From NCBI GenBank assembly GCA_050084985.1, contig JBITNC010000002.1:19840001-19904000 (forward strand): a stretch of 64,000 nt of DNA. Direction: 5' to 3'. The position numbers and the translations under genes are program-made. A model generated the notes under the pieces. The model was not told where the DNA came from, searched no databases, and saw nothing but the letters and a program-made list of their open reading frames with translations. The stretch is from Nageia nagi (Eukaryota > Pinophyta). Shown in pieces: positions 23,095-36,060 of the stretch. Each line of letters starts with the position of its first letter. The stretch's first letter is position 1.

Positions 23095-25420
23095 TTACAA
23101 TGAATCTATAATCATCTCATGGTCATCCAATGAAAGGGTGCACAACACTCTATTAGCAGGCTTCCTTTTATATTTGAATAGTTTGATATTTCTTACCAAT
23201 ATAAAATGCAAGTAATGTAAAATCTTCTTAGTTATTTCATAATATTTGAATGCAGGTAAAACTAGTTACTAGCCTAGTAGGATATTTTCATAGCCATATG
23301 CCAATAACCACCATAGAACTTGTTGGATATAACCATGATTTATCCATCATTATCAAAATTTGAAAGATAATTATAATTAGTATAAAGAAATGTCTAGAGA
23401 GTAAATAATAAGCTAGCTTGAGAAATACATATATACGAACCTATTGGATAAAGAAATCCATCATCGTCACATCGAGGTTGAGTTAATTTATATTTTTTCT
23501 CAACATATCGAGCTACCCAATACCCTCTTCATTCCCTTTAGGTACAACAACTGCATACACATTTCATATAAACAAAATTTATATCAATAAAATGTTAAAT
23601 GTATAAAACTAACATAATATATATTAAAATGTACATTTTTAAGAATATAAATAAATTGAATTTAAATTACCTTCTTGTACAAGGTATGAAATATGATCAT
23701 ATTCTTCTGATACTAATAGTTCATCTTCAATTATTATTTCTTGTTGATCATCATAGGCTTGTGAAGGTGTCAAAGATCTTTGTTTCCATTCCTCATCCCA
23801 TTCTATATTTCCACATGATTATGAATCACCTATAATATAAGTCTCATAAAAATATGCAAGCTCCCTTATCCATATAGTCCAAGTGCTTGCTTTTGAACTC
23901 CTAAATAAAAGCCACTTTGTTGATCCATTGATTGTATCATAATCAAGATGATTCAAAATATTATCTTCTTCAACTAACCAAAAGTATTGTTGAATTGTAT
24001 AATTCTCACTTGATCTTGTAGATAATGTTGCACTACACCATTCCACAATCTCATAAGTATATGTAAATTTACTTACATGACCAACTTTCAGTTGCTCTCT
24101 AGGGAGAGCTCTTTTAACACATGCACTTGTTGCATCATGTTCTCCTTTACAATGTGTTATTCAATAAAACTCATATATGTTCAATATTTTTTTCTTTTTG
24201 AACCCTACTTAGCTAATAAAACATTTGTGAATTTTTTAACTATGTAATATAATTATCTAACCATATGAAATATTTTTCCATATGAATTCCTCTTTCATTC
24301 AAATTATTGTAAAATACCTTAAAACAATGTTGGAAAAACTCTAATGAGTATAATTGATTATCACTCATATAGAAATGGTACACCCTCAAAACTTTTCTTT
24401 TATTTAGTACTATCATCTACATGTCTATATACAATATGGATGAAAATGGCAACTTGAACTAAATTATAATATTGTGATTGAATTTTTTTTTATGGTTTAA
24501 GACTATAATTTTTGGCAAAGTTAACAATTGATAATATAGTTCCAACTAGAAATGTGTTTCTACATTGATGGAATTGACTATTAATCCATCTAGCATTTTG
24601 GGAGTGTTTCACATATTTTGGTAGATACTTATCTTAAAATCAATCATGAATGTATGTACTTTGATGCTTTCAGTGATCAAATTAACACTCTTTCCAATTT
24701 TTCCATATTTGAAATCATACACAACATCCTTGAATATTCTACCATCCACATCTTGTTATACTCTGAATTTATGCATACTAATTTCATGCATACAATCTCC
24801 TAGTAATGAAATGTTTTGACATCTATCACATTATCCTGTAACACATGCATTTGAATAAAATGATTGGGCATGAGAAGGTGGACAAAGCAAACTTGCTATA
24901 AACTCCTTGATGGTTTTAGGTGGTATATGAATACCACATTCTTGCCTCAAATCATTAGTATTCAATTTCCCACATATGTTTCAAGAACCACCATAATAAT
25001 ATTGAAATCACATATGAGTTTTGTAATAACATGTTACTCTTTCCTTGTTAATTTTGGCATACCAAGATTTGCACTTCTCAAATAATCTTTGACTTATTTC
25101 AATATTAAATGGTTGTATTACTCCCTCTTCTCCAAATTGTTGATACAAATCAATTTGAGTAATATCTACTAGGTGTTTTGGATGAGATTCACAATCTTTT
25201 AACCCAAGTTTTAATTTCAAAACATCTCTACAATGTGGTGATACTCTTGTTCTATTATGCCAAAATATTTCAATTATATCCTTGATATCGCTAGTCAATT
25301 TTATGTCATACCTTGGGATTCTACCACTATAACTCCAATATTGGTTGATTGAATCACTTTTAATACTTTATCTTCTCTTTACATCCATTTGCACAATTTT
25401 AATTTCCTCAAACATGTTCT
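23095..25420 (-). pseudogene. Formerly spliced gene of unrecognised family, decayed
   Basis: One protein can be followed across about 2.3 kb of the minus strand. It starts before SINQYWSYSGRIPRYDIKLT (about 25360) and passes WHNRTRVSPHCRDVLKLKLG and the Cys-rich ACVTG.CDRCQN region (24795-24850). VYDFKYGKIGKSVNLITESI, EKYFIWLDN (about 24260) and MEWCSATLSTRSSENY (from 24046) follow. After PSQAYDDQQEII, one exon ends at 23671 (AAGAAG|GTAATT). A clean 120-bp intron separates it from an exon at 23441-23550 (TGCAG|TTGTTG), and the junction keeps the frame (phase 1). The last part, KRKPANRVLCTLSLDD, ends at a stop (23095-23097). About ten in-frame stops and some frameshifts make it a pseudogene. 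The Cys-rich then Asp-containing order suggests a transposase-like nuclease, but I cannot name the family. Confidence 0.6.
23441..23550 (-). other. Clear internal exon of the unknown pseudogene
   Basis: Bounded on the minus strand by a TGCAG acceptor (right of 23550) and a GTTCGT donor (left of 23441). It encodes VVPKGNEEG, a frame slip, then YWVARYVEKKYKLTQPRCDD. Confidence 0.55.
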
Positions 25421-25680
25421 TCTCTCTCTTTTTCATTATGCATCCCTCTCTTTATATGTTTGTTCTTGTTCAAGTGTAAAGTACCTCTAATCTTTCCTTG
25501 ATGTTTTTTTGATCCCATGACCTCCTTTCAAAATTAACCTTGCTTTGAAATTATTGTAATCACAAAAAATAAACAAAAAGTTGCAAAAAGAAGAGAAAAT
25601 TACAAAATTAATTTGAATAATTTCGTATAATATTGATGGACATGAATAAAAAAATAAAATACTTTTATGCATATTTTAAT

Positions 25681-26575
25681 ATATATGGGTTAGGATCCTA
25701 GGGATCAGCAACTCGATGGTTGCGATCTTGTAGCTTGAGATCTTGATCCTTGAGATCTTGATGTTTAAATTCAAATTTTCACCTACCTTTTCCCCTTATT
25801 TCTAGGCTCGTAAATAGGTTCAATGACCCATCCCTTTTCTTTGGACCTACAATCTAACCATCCTAATAATGGTAATGGAATTTGTCAACTTTGGCCATGC
25901 ATTTGATGAGGTTTTTCAAAGAGTTGTTTCATAAAATTTTGAAGGATTGCAGATGAGAGTGCAAATTTCAAATATGCTTTTTTTTTTATAATTAGGTTAG
26001 ATTTATTATGTTTAATATAATTTTTAATGAAATATGATCCATAAAATTTAAAAATTAGTGTTTCATACTTGTTTAATAACTTTTAATTTTATGGGAATTG
26101 TGAAAAAACAATATGTCCACATTCTGCATACAATTCTCTACAACTTAAAAAATGATAGGTTTAGGTCAAATTATGCTTGAGGGACATAAGCACTTTTTGA
26201 AATGATAATCAGAGCTAATAAAAAATTACAAAAAATATCCTCCATAATCTTTATTATCTAAGGATCAATATCCAAAAATATTTAGCAAAATATTGAAATT
26301 TAGGTCCAATTATGTGTGAGGGACATGATGGGAGTATAGTCCTCAAACTTAATTTTTTAAAGAGTGGGTTTTAAAAATTTCTATCATAAATTTACTTATA
26401 TTATAGGTATTGGAATAAATTACATATTTGAAAACTAGACTTCGATTACTACATTTTTATCTAAGTAAACTTTTTCAAGATTTGGACTCTTAAGTGCTTC
26501 AAATTTTGAGATCAATTGTGATGAAATGTGAAAATCAAGGAAACTACTTCCACTTTTTGGTCAAAATTTGGGCTC
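25681..26575 (-). mobile_element. GATC/inverted-repeat element (copy B)
   Basis: The segment is related along its length to the reverse complement of 38790-39775. The left end has six GATC motifs (25690-25765). The next part shares AGGCTCG...TGACCCA and TCAACTTTGGCCATG...TTTGATG blocks with that copy (25805-25925). The right end shares ATCAAGGAAA...ACTTCCACTTTTTGG and a decayed terminal motif TGGGCTCATCTTC (for TGGACCCAACTTC). No transposase is visible, so it would be a non-autonomous element. Confidence 0.6.
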
Positions 26576-29500
26576 ATCTTCCTATACTTAGCCTATTATG
26601 TTAATCAAGCACAACAAATCATATAAATGGTACCTTACTATTAAGACCACTAATTTGGAACATAAGTTTTTTTTGCATAGATAAAAACCACAATACTTTC
26701 ATATAAATTACAAACACTCACATAAGTTGATGCATATAATGACACTCCTTGCCAAGAGATGCCTAAATTGCTCATCCAAATCTTGGAGTGTAATATTTCA
26801 ATGATGTTAAGAAGCCAAATATTATGAAGATGACATTTAGGCTCATGCAACTTGTTCATGTATCCCAAAATAAGTTGTTGAAGTAAAGCTATTAATCCCT
26901 CTATTTGATTAACCACACACTTTAAATCTAAGTATCATTTTCTTTTGTTAGATTATAAAATGACCAATCAATTAAATCAAGTTTCCTATTGGTCCTTGTT
27001 ATCATAGTACATCCATTATATAACACCCATGGATTCTCAACCTCATCAATGATCAAACAAATCTCTTAAATCTAAACAAGATTTGCAAGTTTAGGCCCAC
27101 TGCAAGTTTGAAAGAAGAGAGGTTAATAGTCAACACTAAAAACTCTCCACTTTCTTCACTAAACTCTACAAACTTATATTAGCATTCCTTTAGAGAATTT
27201 CTTGATCTTTCATAGGTTATACCTAAGATAATTTTCATATATTCTCTTTACTAATTGACATCCAATCAAATTCAAGTTTTTAATAAAGGAAGCTCACTTT
27301 ACATAATTATCTTACTAGGTTAAGTATTACAAGTTCATTCCTATATGAAATATCTTAACAAATTGACAAACATATATAATGAAGAATGCTTTTATCTTCA
27401 ATTGTAGTTTAGAGTTTTTTTACTGAACAACCCTCAATAGAATTAAACCCTTCTTATATTCCTTACAAGAGTTAAGTAGAAATATCAAAAAATGTATTAA
27501 ACTAACTTGTGGTTCTAATAATCCATAGCTACACTATGATCTCACCAATAGTTTTTACTATATTTTACATACTATTGATCCCACATTATTTTCTAAATGG
27601 CCATATTTATATTATTACATCTCAACTAAGTGCTAAATAGTTTTCAACATCATATAAATGGTATTTAAGACCTTATATATTTCCCATTTTTATGTTGGAT
27701 TACAAGAATCATTGGATTAACTAATAGGTTATTTTCTTGAATAATTGGACCTTGCCATTAATTACTCTTTAAAAACTATCCAATATTTCTCATTGCTTAG
27801 AATCCCAAAGAATTATCTTTCTAACCATAATAATGAATTTTAAAGTCTCCTATTATTCATACACTTCCCTAGTGTATGCAACAATTAAACCCAATTAAAC
27901 TTCTAGTCTTTTTCAAAACCAAATTAAATTCAATACCTTGATCATAACTCAACCAATGCATTTTAATTACCATCACAACCTATTCTAGATTTCTATCCAA
28001 AATTTTACAAAAAATAAATGAACTCACAATACAACATGAGTAACCCACTATTATCCATAGTTTCCAAATAAATATAATAATATTAAATGTCAACCTGAGC
28101 AAGGATAATCACCATGACCCTTGAAGGGTCACATGATTCATCTTGCCCCAATTAGTTTCAACAAATACCCCTTCACTAAAGAGCCTTCAACATAAAAGAT
28201 GCACATAATAGCCAAAGTCCTTTTTCTCATCATTTTACAATAGTAATGTTACATTGAAAATATGTACAACTAGAGTGCAAGAAAGATCCAAGCTATCCTA
28301 TATAAGGAAGTATACCCTTATAATATTCTCTAAACTTTCAATAGGTTACAAGTTTTCAAACATCCCAAGATTTTATTTAAATGGTGCATAATAGTCCCTT
28401 TGAAGATTATAACATAAACACAAAAAATGAAGTAGAAAATAAACTAGTTTTGGAAGAAGAAATGAAGGCCTTTTGCTTATCAAAATCACATGAAATTTAT
28501 ACAGTTTGGAGAGAAATTTATGGTATATATATTTTCTAAAAATTAGCTAAAAAAGAATTTTAAATCAAAATCTATAGCCTTTCAAAGTAGGTTGTTAAAA
28601 CACTTTTTATTTTTTTGGATCATAAAACAATGTTCATCATTCCAAAACAACCTCCATTTTCTTCATTATTTTTCTATAGCTAAACATAAATCATTTCACA
28701 TAATATACAATAAGAATTAAATATATTTTATCATTCATACATGGTTATGAAGTTCCCCTTCATTAGATAAAAAATATCAACCATCATTCATATGAATCAA
28801 GAGCATACAAACAAAATATGATTGCTTTTTGAATGAACCAACAACTAATTTTTATTCCACTTCTTAGTTCATTCATAAATTACAAACTTATACATAAATA
28901 AAATAATAATAATAATAATAATAAGTTAATCAATCCCAATATTTTTTCAAATCCCAAACCCATTTCCAACTAGAATTACATGTTTTAATCTAGAGAAAAG
29001 GAATCCAACTATGGGTTTAACATAGCATCCTCAAATAATTCCAACAGTACATAAAATGGAAAAATATCAATGATTTTTGAAAGGAATCTACACAACACAC
29101 AATAATAAGAACTAGAAAGCTTCACTTCAAGTACAAGTCTGAATCTATAAAAGAAATACAACTAAGTGTGAGATTTTTCAATCTCAGTGAGTTCTGAATC
29201 TAGCGAACAATGCCAATAATGTCTATGAAGAGTTGGATCACCACTTACATCCAATTTAGTACCCTTGCAAAGGCATGCATACAAGGGGAACTAATTAAAT
29301 CAACTTCCTAAATGAAACAACAAAAATTAAATGAAAGTAAAGATATAATCTAGTAAAATATGATCTTTTATGCAACATGATTCATAAAATATACTATAGT
29401 AATATCATCCAGAAGCTTATAGTAATAATATCTATATGAGCATGCAATATGAGCAATATAATACCAATTTAAACACCACACATGATTATTATGAGAAGAT

Positions 29501-30546
29501 AATAAATACAAAAATTACTGATATGAATAATGCATGTCTATTTTTTTATTTAAAACATGTTTTAGTTTGTTTTCAAATTGGTTCTTTTGGCTTTTGCATT
29601 CCAAATCCGTTGTTGGGGTTTATTTTTCATGGACATGATCTCAGATCATGCCATGACCATGGTTTCCTAAGGTTCAACTTCTAATGAGATTAATCCCATT
29701 CTCAAAATGAAAATCCCATAAAATGTACATGTGATAACATAAACCCTCATAGGCTTATCCAATAATTATGGTTCAATAATTAAACACATTTTTACATATT
29801 TTAGAATGCAATGATTACAAAAATGAAATATCTACTATTATTTTTGCAATGATTCTAACATTATGGTGGTTCCTTCTAGGTTCATTCATTTCCAAAATTG
29901 GTCAAGACCTAGAAACTCACCTCAATTGCTAACCAGATGATGATTCACTAGACTCTGGTCAAAATCTTTGATGTGAAGTACCAATCTCCCTTCTCCATAG
30001 TATTGGTCCTCATAGTTTCTTGGGCATAGTTCAATATTATTGGTATCATAAATTCAAAGATCATGGATAGTGTCAAGCCTAATAAATGGTTTACAAAATT
30101 GTAATAGATACTAGACACTCTTAGAACATCTATCCATTCATATACCAGCATCAACAAATTTTGGTCATACATGTTCAATCATATCTAGTCAAACTTATTG
30201 TGATTTTAAAACAACATTAACCAAATTATACATGAAACATAAGTGAAAACCCCTATATATAGGAGATTTGTTAATTATTTCAAAATATTTCTTAAAATGT
30301 ACTTTGGGTAATTGAAAATGAAAGAATTTATCAAGTGAGTGATGGCATATGTTAAAGACACTTGGGAGTGTGCTACTAAAGTATTCAATATCTCTCTAAG
30401 AATGATGGCCAACATCAAGAATACCATATACATATTAGTTCTAAATTTTATATTGAAATCTCCTCTTTGGGCATTTTAGTGCAAAGTATCATATAGTTCA
30501 TTTTGAGCTAACCTAGCATGTGTTCACAATAATAATTCATTTACTC

Positions 30547-30549
<3 letters not shown>
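26576..30549. other. AT-rich sequence without recognised gene
   Basis: About 4 kb with no supported coding frame or RNA gene. An (AAT)n microsatellite lies at 28909-28924. The short open frames at 26650-26916 and 29436-29684 show no recognisable motif and are treated as chance. Confidence 0.35.
28909..28924. repeat. (AAT)n microsatellite
   Basis: About five consecutive AAT units within an A/T-rich stretch. Confidence 0.9.

Positions 30550-30628
<79 letters not shown>
30550..30628. repeat. Long (TA)n microsatellite
   Basis: About 39 uninterrupted TA units. Confidence 0.95.
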
Positions 30629-30631
<3 letters not shown>

Positions 30632-31415
30632 GGCTTGCTTAGGATTCCTAGGGCTTGGAAAGTTTGTGAAATAGCTTTAACTAAGAAATATATGACTACC
30701 TATCCACTTGCACTTCTTACCATCCTTTGCTTTGGGCTAGTGAATTCTTGAATCAATTTGACCAGCTCAAGGGTGGGGTTGCATCTTCTTGCAACAAACC
30801 AATTCAACATGTTATTCCTAGGTTTTTTCGTAATTACATTTGAATTTTCTTTAAAGCATAAGGCTTGAGCATTACCTTTTAGGTTTTTATGGACTTATTT
30901 TACATGGGTGTCTTTAATTCCTTCTAATCTATCACTCCACTTACTTGTGTTATTATCCTTAGCCTGCTTCAAAGTGATAATAGATGTGTCCATAGTCATT
31001 TCTTGACCTTTCTCTTTCCCTTTACCATTTTCTTATCTAGAACTTATTTTTTTGCTATAATTTTGCCTAAGAAATAGATCCCCCTTAGTTTTATGCATTT
31101 GATCCTCTTTCTCTCTCTTTTAGCTTGGTTGTTTAATGTATAATTTAATCTAGCTCTATGTTGTAAAATTCAACTTGGCTCCCTATATTATCTCTTTGCA
31201 TGCAAAGTGGCTAAGTTTCTAGATAAAAAAAAGGCATTTTATTTAAGCCCCATAAAGCATTCAATGCTCCCATGTGCTATTCCAACTATGTGCATAATAT
31301 TTCATTTAATTCATTCTTTCTCTCCACTTGTTGGATGTAATTAATAGCATATAAATTTGCATTAATGAACTAGAATTAAATACACTTATTTACATTAACA
31401 TATAATATGGCTAGT
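30629..31415. other. 3' side of gypsy element 1, no gene recognised
   Basis: It follows the integrase end of the minus-strand gypsy element and probably belongs to its 3' part. No LTR end or polypurine tract could be fixed. Confidence 0.3.
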
Positions 31416-32560
31416 GATTTCTAGCAACCATTTATCCGCCATATGGTTTTAAATGTACATCATTGATTGAAATGGGAAAATATGATCATCCAATCTAGCC
31501 AGTTCAAAAGAATTGAACCTTTTTACCTTATTGATGATGTAAGGCCTATACCACATAGAATCAAATTTGAAATTCTCTCAAGCTTAGATCTATCCTCATC
31601 CCATTTTTGAACCAAGTCACCCTCCTTAAAATCCTTAGTTGTGAATTTCTTCTTGGAAAACCACTTCTTAACTACATTATTTATTTTTTGAAGCTCTTGG
31701 TAAGATTCATTTCTTACTTCTTCTAAGTGTAACAACTCACACTATCAGACCTACATGGGCTCAAACTCTAAAATATCATATTCTTGCAAAATTTTCAATA
31801 TCAGGAGCTCAATTTGGCTAGACAATATTACCCTTTTCTTATAGATCAAGGTATAAGGGGAATTCTTAATAGATGAATTTATAGTGATGTGGTCCTCCCA
31901 TAGAGCTAGATCTAATTTCTAATCTTAATCTTTATGGTTCTTCTAAAAAGTTCTCTTTAGTATCTAGAGCAAGTTTTTATTAATGGACTTGTACAAACCA
32001 TTACTTTGGATAATATTTTGAGGAGGTATTTAGAAATATCATACTTCATTTCAAATTTTATTACCTTTACTTCGAGGAATGTTAGGCTATTAAATCAAAA
32101 ATGTTTACCATCAATATCCCAAACTTGGCTATTAGCTTTTCTATAAAGGTTATGATTGTCTCTTGCTCTATATTGTTAATTGCAATTGCTTATACCCATA
32201 TAGTGAATTAATTAGTTATATTCAAAATGAATTTGTGTCTTGATGAATAATTTGGATTTATGACTCCAATAAAATATAATCCCCATTACTAAAATATTCC
32301 TCAATCTTGATTAGTTGTAGAGGAAGGGCTTACATCCTTCTTCTCACATAACATTTTTATTTTTTATATTTCTTAGAGATATTAAAAGTATCTTTAAAAA
32401 TGGTTATCCAATAGTTTCCAACTTACATGATCTTAATTGTAGTTGTATAGCCTGAAGAGTGACCCCCAAATGGTCCAAAATGAAATTCCTTAATTATTCA
32501 ATCTAATTCCTTTGGCTTTATGCATCTTAGTAGCATCCATTTATGACTTTCCTATTAGAG
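31416..32560 (-). pseudogene. gypsy 1 integrase remnant
   Basis: The zinc-binding start is visible at about 32440-32510 (KEFHFGPFGGHSSGYTTTIK) after a KLHALRYMMKNDIL linker (32761-32555). The C-terminal part is at 31735-31523 (VKKWFSKKKFTTKDFKEGDL, then VQKWDEDRSKL), running to about 31416. The middle catalytic core is too decayed for me to place the acidic residues. Integrase would insert element DNA. The C-terminal part resembles 61643-61205 in gypsy 2. Confidence 0.7.
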
Positions 32561-32857
32561 AATATCATTTTTCATCATATATCTCAAGGCATGCAACTTT
32601 AATCTCCTTCTTTGTGAAGCATTGATATGCTCTAGGAGTCTTCCATGTTGTAAATATATTGTCAATTGGTATATCCAATATCTTTGACAATAGGGACCAT
32701 CAACATCATTTTGTACTTCTTCTTCAAAGAACATCGATTTTGTAGAGGCATCTATGGCCAATTGTTAATATAATGCCCTACCTTTTATAACCTTATTTGG
32801 TCTTACCTCTACATCATATTAATTAATATTAGTAATCCATCTAGCTTTGCCTTCCCC

Positions 32858-33109
32858 TCATTTGCCTTGGAGGATGTAATTTCTTACATTTGGGTGTATT
32901 ATCAATCCCAACACTTTACTTTGGAATATGAAATATTTAAGCTTATTGAGTATCTTCATGATAGCATACACTTGCTTCTCAATGAAGCTATACCTATCCT
33001 CATGATTATAGAGAGTATTACTAAAAAAGGTTATTGGATATTCTTCATTGTTATTTCCTTTTTTATTTAGAATAGTTGCTAGACTCTTTTTAGCTCTATA
33101 AGAATACAT
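32858..33109 (-). pseudogene. gypsy 1 RNase H remnant
   Basis: An 83-residue open stretch with EEYPITFFSNTLYNHEDRYS and FIEKQVYAIMKILNKLKYFI matches the gypsy RNase H block (PI.F.SR.L...E..Y...EKQ..A). It would degrade the RNA strand during reverse transcription. It lies between RT and the integrase linker, as expected. Confidence 0.75.
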
Positions 33110-33299
33110 GATGAGTTATTTACTAAAATCTAGGTTCTTGAGAACTAGTGCTCTAATTATTACCAACTTGATCCTTTCAAAAGCCTATTTTATTTCTAGA
33201 GTACAATGGAAAGGTGTTTCCTTCTTTAGCATCTCCATGATTGACCTTATAATTCCAAAAATATCTTAGATGAACCTTCTTACAAATTTAACTTGACTT

Positions 33300-33980
33300 A
33301 AGAATGATTACAAAGCTTTCTTATTAGAATGCAAAGTTAACTCAGAAATAACACTCACCCTATATGGATTGATGGACCATCCCTATTTTGATATTATGTA
33401 TCCTATCAACTTCTCTTTCTCAATAGCAAAGATAGATTTTTTAAGATTTAAGGAAATCATAACCTTTTAGCATTTTAGGAACACTTACCAAAGGTGTTGA
33501 AGATGGTATTTTGTTTATCAAGAGAACACTATGATGTCATCCATTAGTATCAAGGGATAGGTATCTTCCAAGTATGCTTTATTTAGGTTTTAAAAATCCA
33601 CACTGTGCCTTATGTTCCCTTTTTTCTTCTTGATTGAGACCAAGTTTCTCAACCAAGTTGAATTCTTGATTGAGTAGATGATTTCGATGTTGAAAAGTTT
33701 CAACACCTCTTTCTTAATAGTAGTCTCAATTAAGGGATTATCTGGTCTTTTCTTTTATTGTACTAGTCTTACATCATTTATAAGCTCTATGGTATGTTGG
33801 ATGGCTTATTTTTCATATACTTTCATATCATTGAATGACTAGGCTATGATCCTAAATATCAACTCTTTACATAATTCTTTAATCCTCCTCATTCCTTTAG
33901 GGTTGTTCTGCATACCTATCTTAAAAATCTTTTTTTGAGCTATTTCAACATCCCAAAAGGCCTTTTCTTCAATTACTAGC
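33300..33980 (-). pseudogene. gypsy 1 reverse transcriptase with internal deletion
   Basis: The frame reads TIKKEVLKLFNIEIIYSIKN (33740-33670), then VDF.NLNKAYLEDTYPL, and passes directly into MDDIIVFS (33521-33601). In intact gypsy RT about 80 residues separate YPLP.MD from the YLDDI catalytic motif; here they are joined in frame, so the palm domain is missing. A stop lies in VDF.NLN. Upstream QHTIELINDVRLVQ is the usual RT lead-in. The enzyme cannot be active. Confidence 0.75.
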
Positions 33981-34809
33981 CCTCTTTATTGGGTGCTACC
34001 CTCCTTATTGAAGAGTTTTTTAAAAGAAACTATAACCTTCAATAAAGTGTTAATTTGTGATTGTATGATATCTTGATCTTGATAGGATTCCTCTATGGCT
34101 TGGTAATTCCAACATAAGAGTTCTTTGATAAAAATTTGTTGATATATTGATCACCATTAAATACATATCATAAGCATTCATTATCAAGTACTAAGGGTTT
34201 GTATATTACCTATACACCCTTTTGTCTAAAGTGATATTCAGTTGAATTAAATTTTGCATGCTTTTGAGCTAATTCATTTGCCTCTTAGTTCTTAGATCTA
34301 GGAATCACCACACAATTGATGGTATAGTATATCTTAAACAAGTCTCAAACTCTTTTCCTATATGCTCTTAGTTAATAATGTTCATATGAGCACTTATTTA
34401 TGACTTGATTAATTACCAATTCAAAGTCTTCAAATATTTGAATACACTAAATAGTCATGTTGTCTACCTACTCCAATCCTAGGTATAGATATTTTTACTT
34501 GACCATATTATTGGTGGAACTCAATGTAAATTGGAATATAAATTTATTTGTTCCTTGTGTAAGATATCTTAACACTATTCTAGTTCTTGCCCCTTCTTTG
34601 GATCTGGCTCCATCAAAGTGCATATTTCAATCTTTTGAAACTCTTAGTTGATACTATCAAGGTCAACATTGAATTCTTTGCCTCAATGAGGATATAATTG
34701 CTAGGTTCAAATTCTTCAACAAAATTTAGGAAATTCATGGTATTTTCATCTTCAATGAGTAATTATTTGATCAAATCATCAAGCTCCTCTATGTCATATT
34801 CATCTTATG

Positions 34810-35330
34810 CATCTTTTCCACATGGAAATTATATATGGATTCATTGAAAAAAATTACCTTCTTATCCTTACATGGAACCATGATGTGTGACTAATCCATG
34901 GCCAAATAACCTCCAAGTTTAGCAGTAAATTCTCTAGACAAGCATAGTCCAAACAAGGGTGGTAGGTATACCATTGGAATATCTTGTATCACTAATATTT
35001 TTGGGTACTTATGTGCAATCTCACTCCCATATATTTAACTAATCTAATTATCTTAACATTGATTCTTTCTAGGTCACTCATTTTGAATTCCTTGTGCATT
35101 CCAATTACATCACATTTGCAATCTTCTTGGGTATGATGGTAGTTGAAGCATAAAAATCAATTATATAATTATGCACTACATGGTCCTCTATATACAAGGA
35201 TATGTAGAAGGGAAAGGGTTTGATATCACTCATTTCTATCAATTTAGAAACAACTTCTTAATTATATTTTGACCAATCCACATCCTTATTTGAGGCAAAT
35301 AAGGCTTCTTTTAGGAGGTTAATCAACCTA
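34810..35330 (-). pseudogene. gypsy 1 protease and linker remnant
   Basis: PFPFYISLYIEDHVVHNYII followed by DFYASTTIIPKK (35144-35158) is the retroviral-type aspartic protease start; the DSGAS active site is altered to DFYAS. The linker to RT contains LPPLFGLCLSREFTAKLGGY (about 34975-34910), typical of plant Tat/Athila-type elements. Stops are present. Confidence 0.7.
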
Positions 35331-36060
35331 GGAATCTATAATGCATCAAATAGAGAGACTCAAGAAGGATTCTATTTCAATTATTCAATAATATTAAAGT
35401 GCTTAAGGTTGTAGGTCTACCTTATTTCTCCAATAATGTCTTCTAGAATTATTGAGTTGCTTCCTCTCTATGATCTTCGATCAAGGATGGGAACTAAAAT
35501 ATCCTAGCAACCTTCTCTCTTTCATCAATGAGTTGTTGACTTTCATTGGTTGAATTAGTTTTTCTATTCCTATCAATCTCTAGGGCCTTACATTTGATTG
35601 GTTCCTTAATAGCTTTTGTAGGTTTCCCTTTTAAGTGTTCTTATATACTCTCTTTAGGAGAGGTTTGATTTGAAGATGATGTTGAGGACTCAAGAACTTT
35701 GTATGGCTTCTTAGAACATGTAGTTTTAATAGTGAAAACACCAACATCGGTTAGGATTATATTTACAAAATTTAGTTCAAAAGCCTTAGTATTCATGCAT
35801 TCTTATGTGACCCCTCCATTAGCTGCTAGCTATGATATATAATGTTATGTTGGGTATGATTTTTGTACATGAGAATCCTTGCAAGCTATGCACTAATTTG
35901 CACTTTGGGTATTAGGAAATTCATGTGATAAATGCACTTTTTCCTCTTCCTTTTTTATAGATGTCAAAATTTGTTTCTTTATTGCATAATGAAATCTCCT
36001 TTATTTTCCTTCATTAAACCTTTGATTTCTCTTTAGGGTAGTGACTTGATTAATAATACT

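Noticed and set aside
26650-26916. Minus-strand 88-codon open frame
   Set aside because: No recognisable motif, no start context, and composition like its surroundings.
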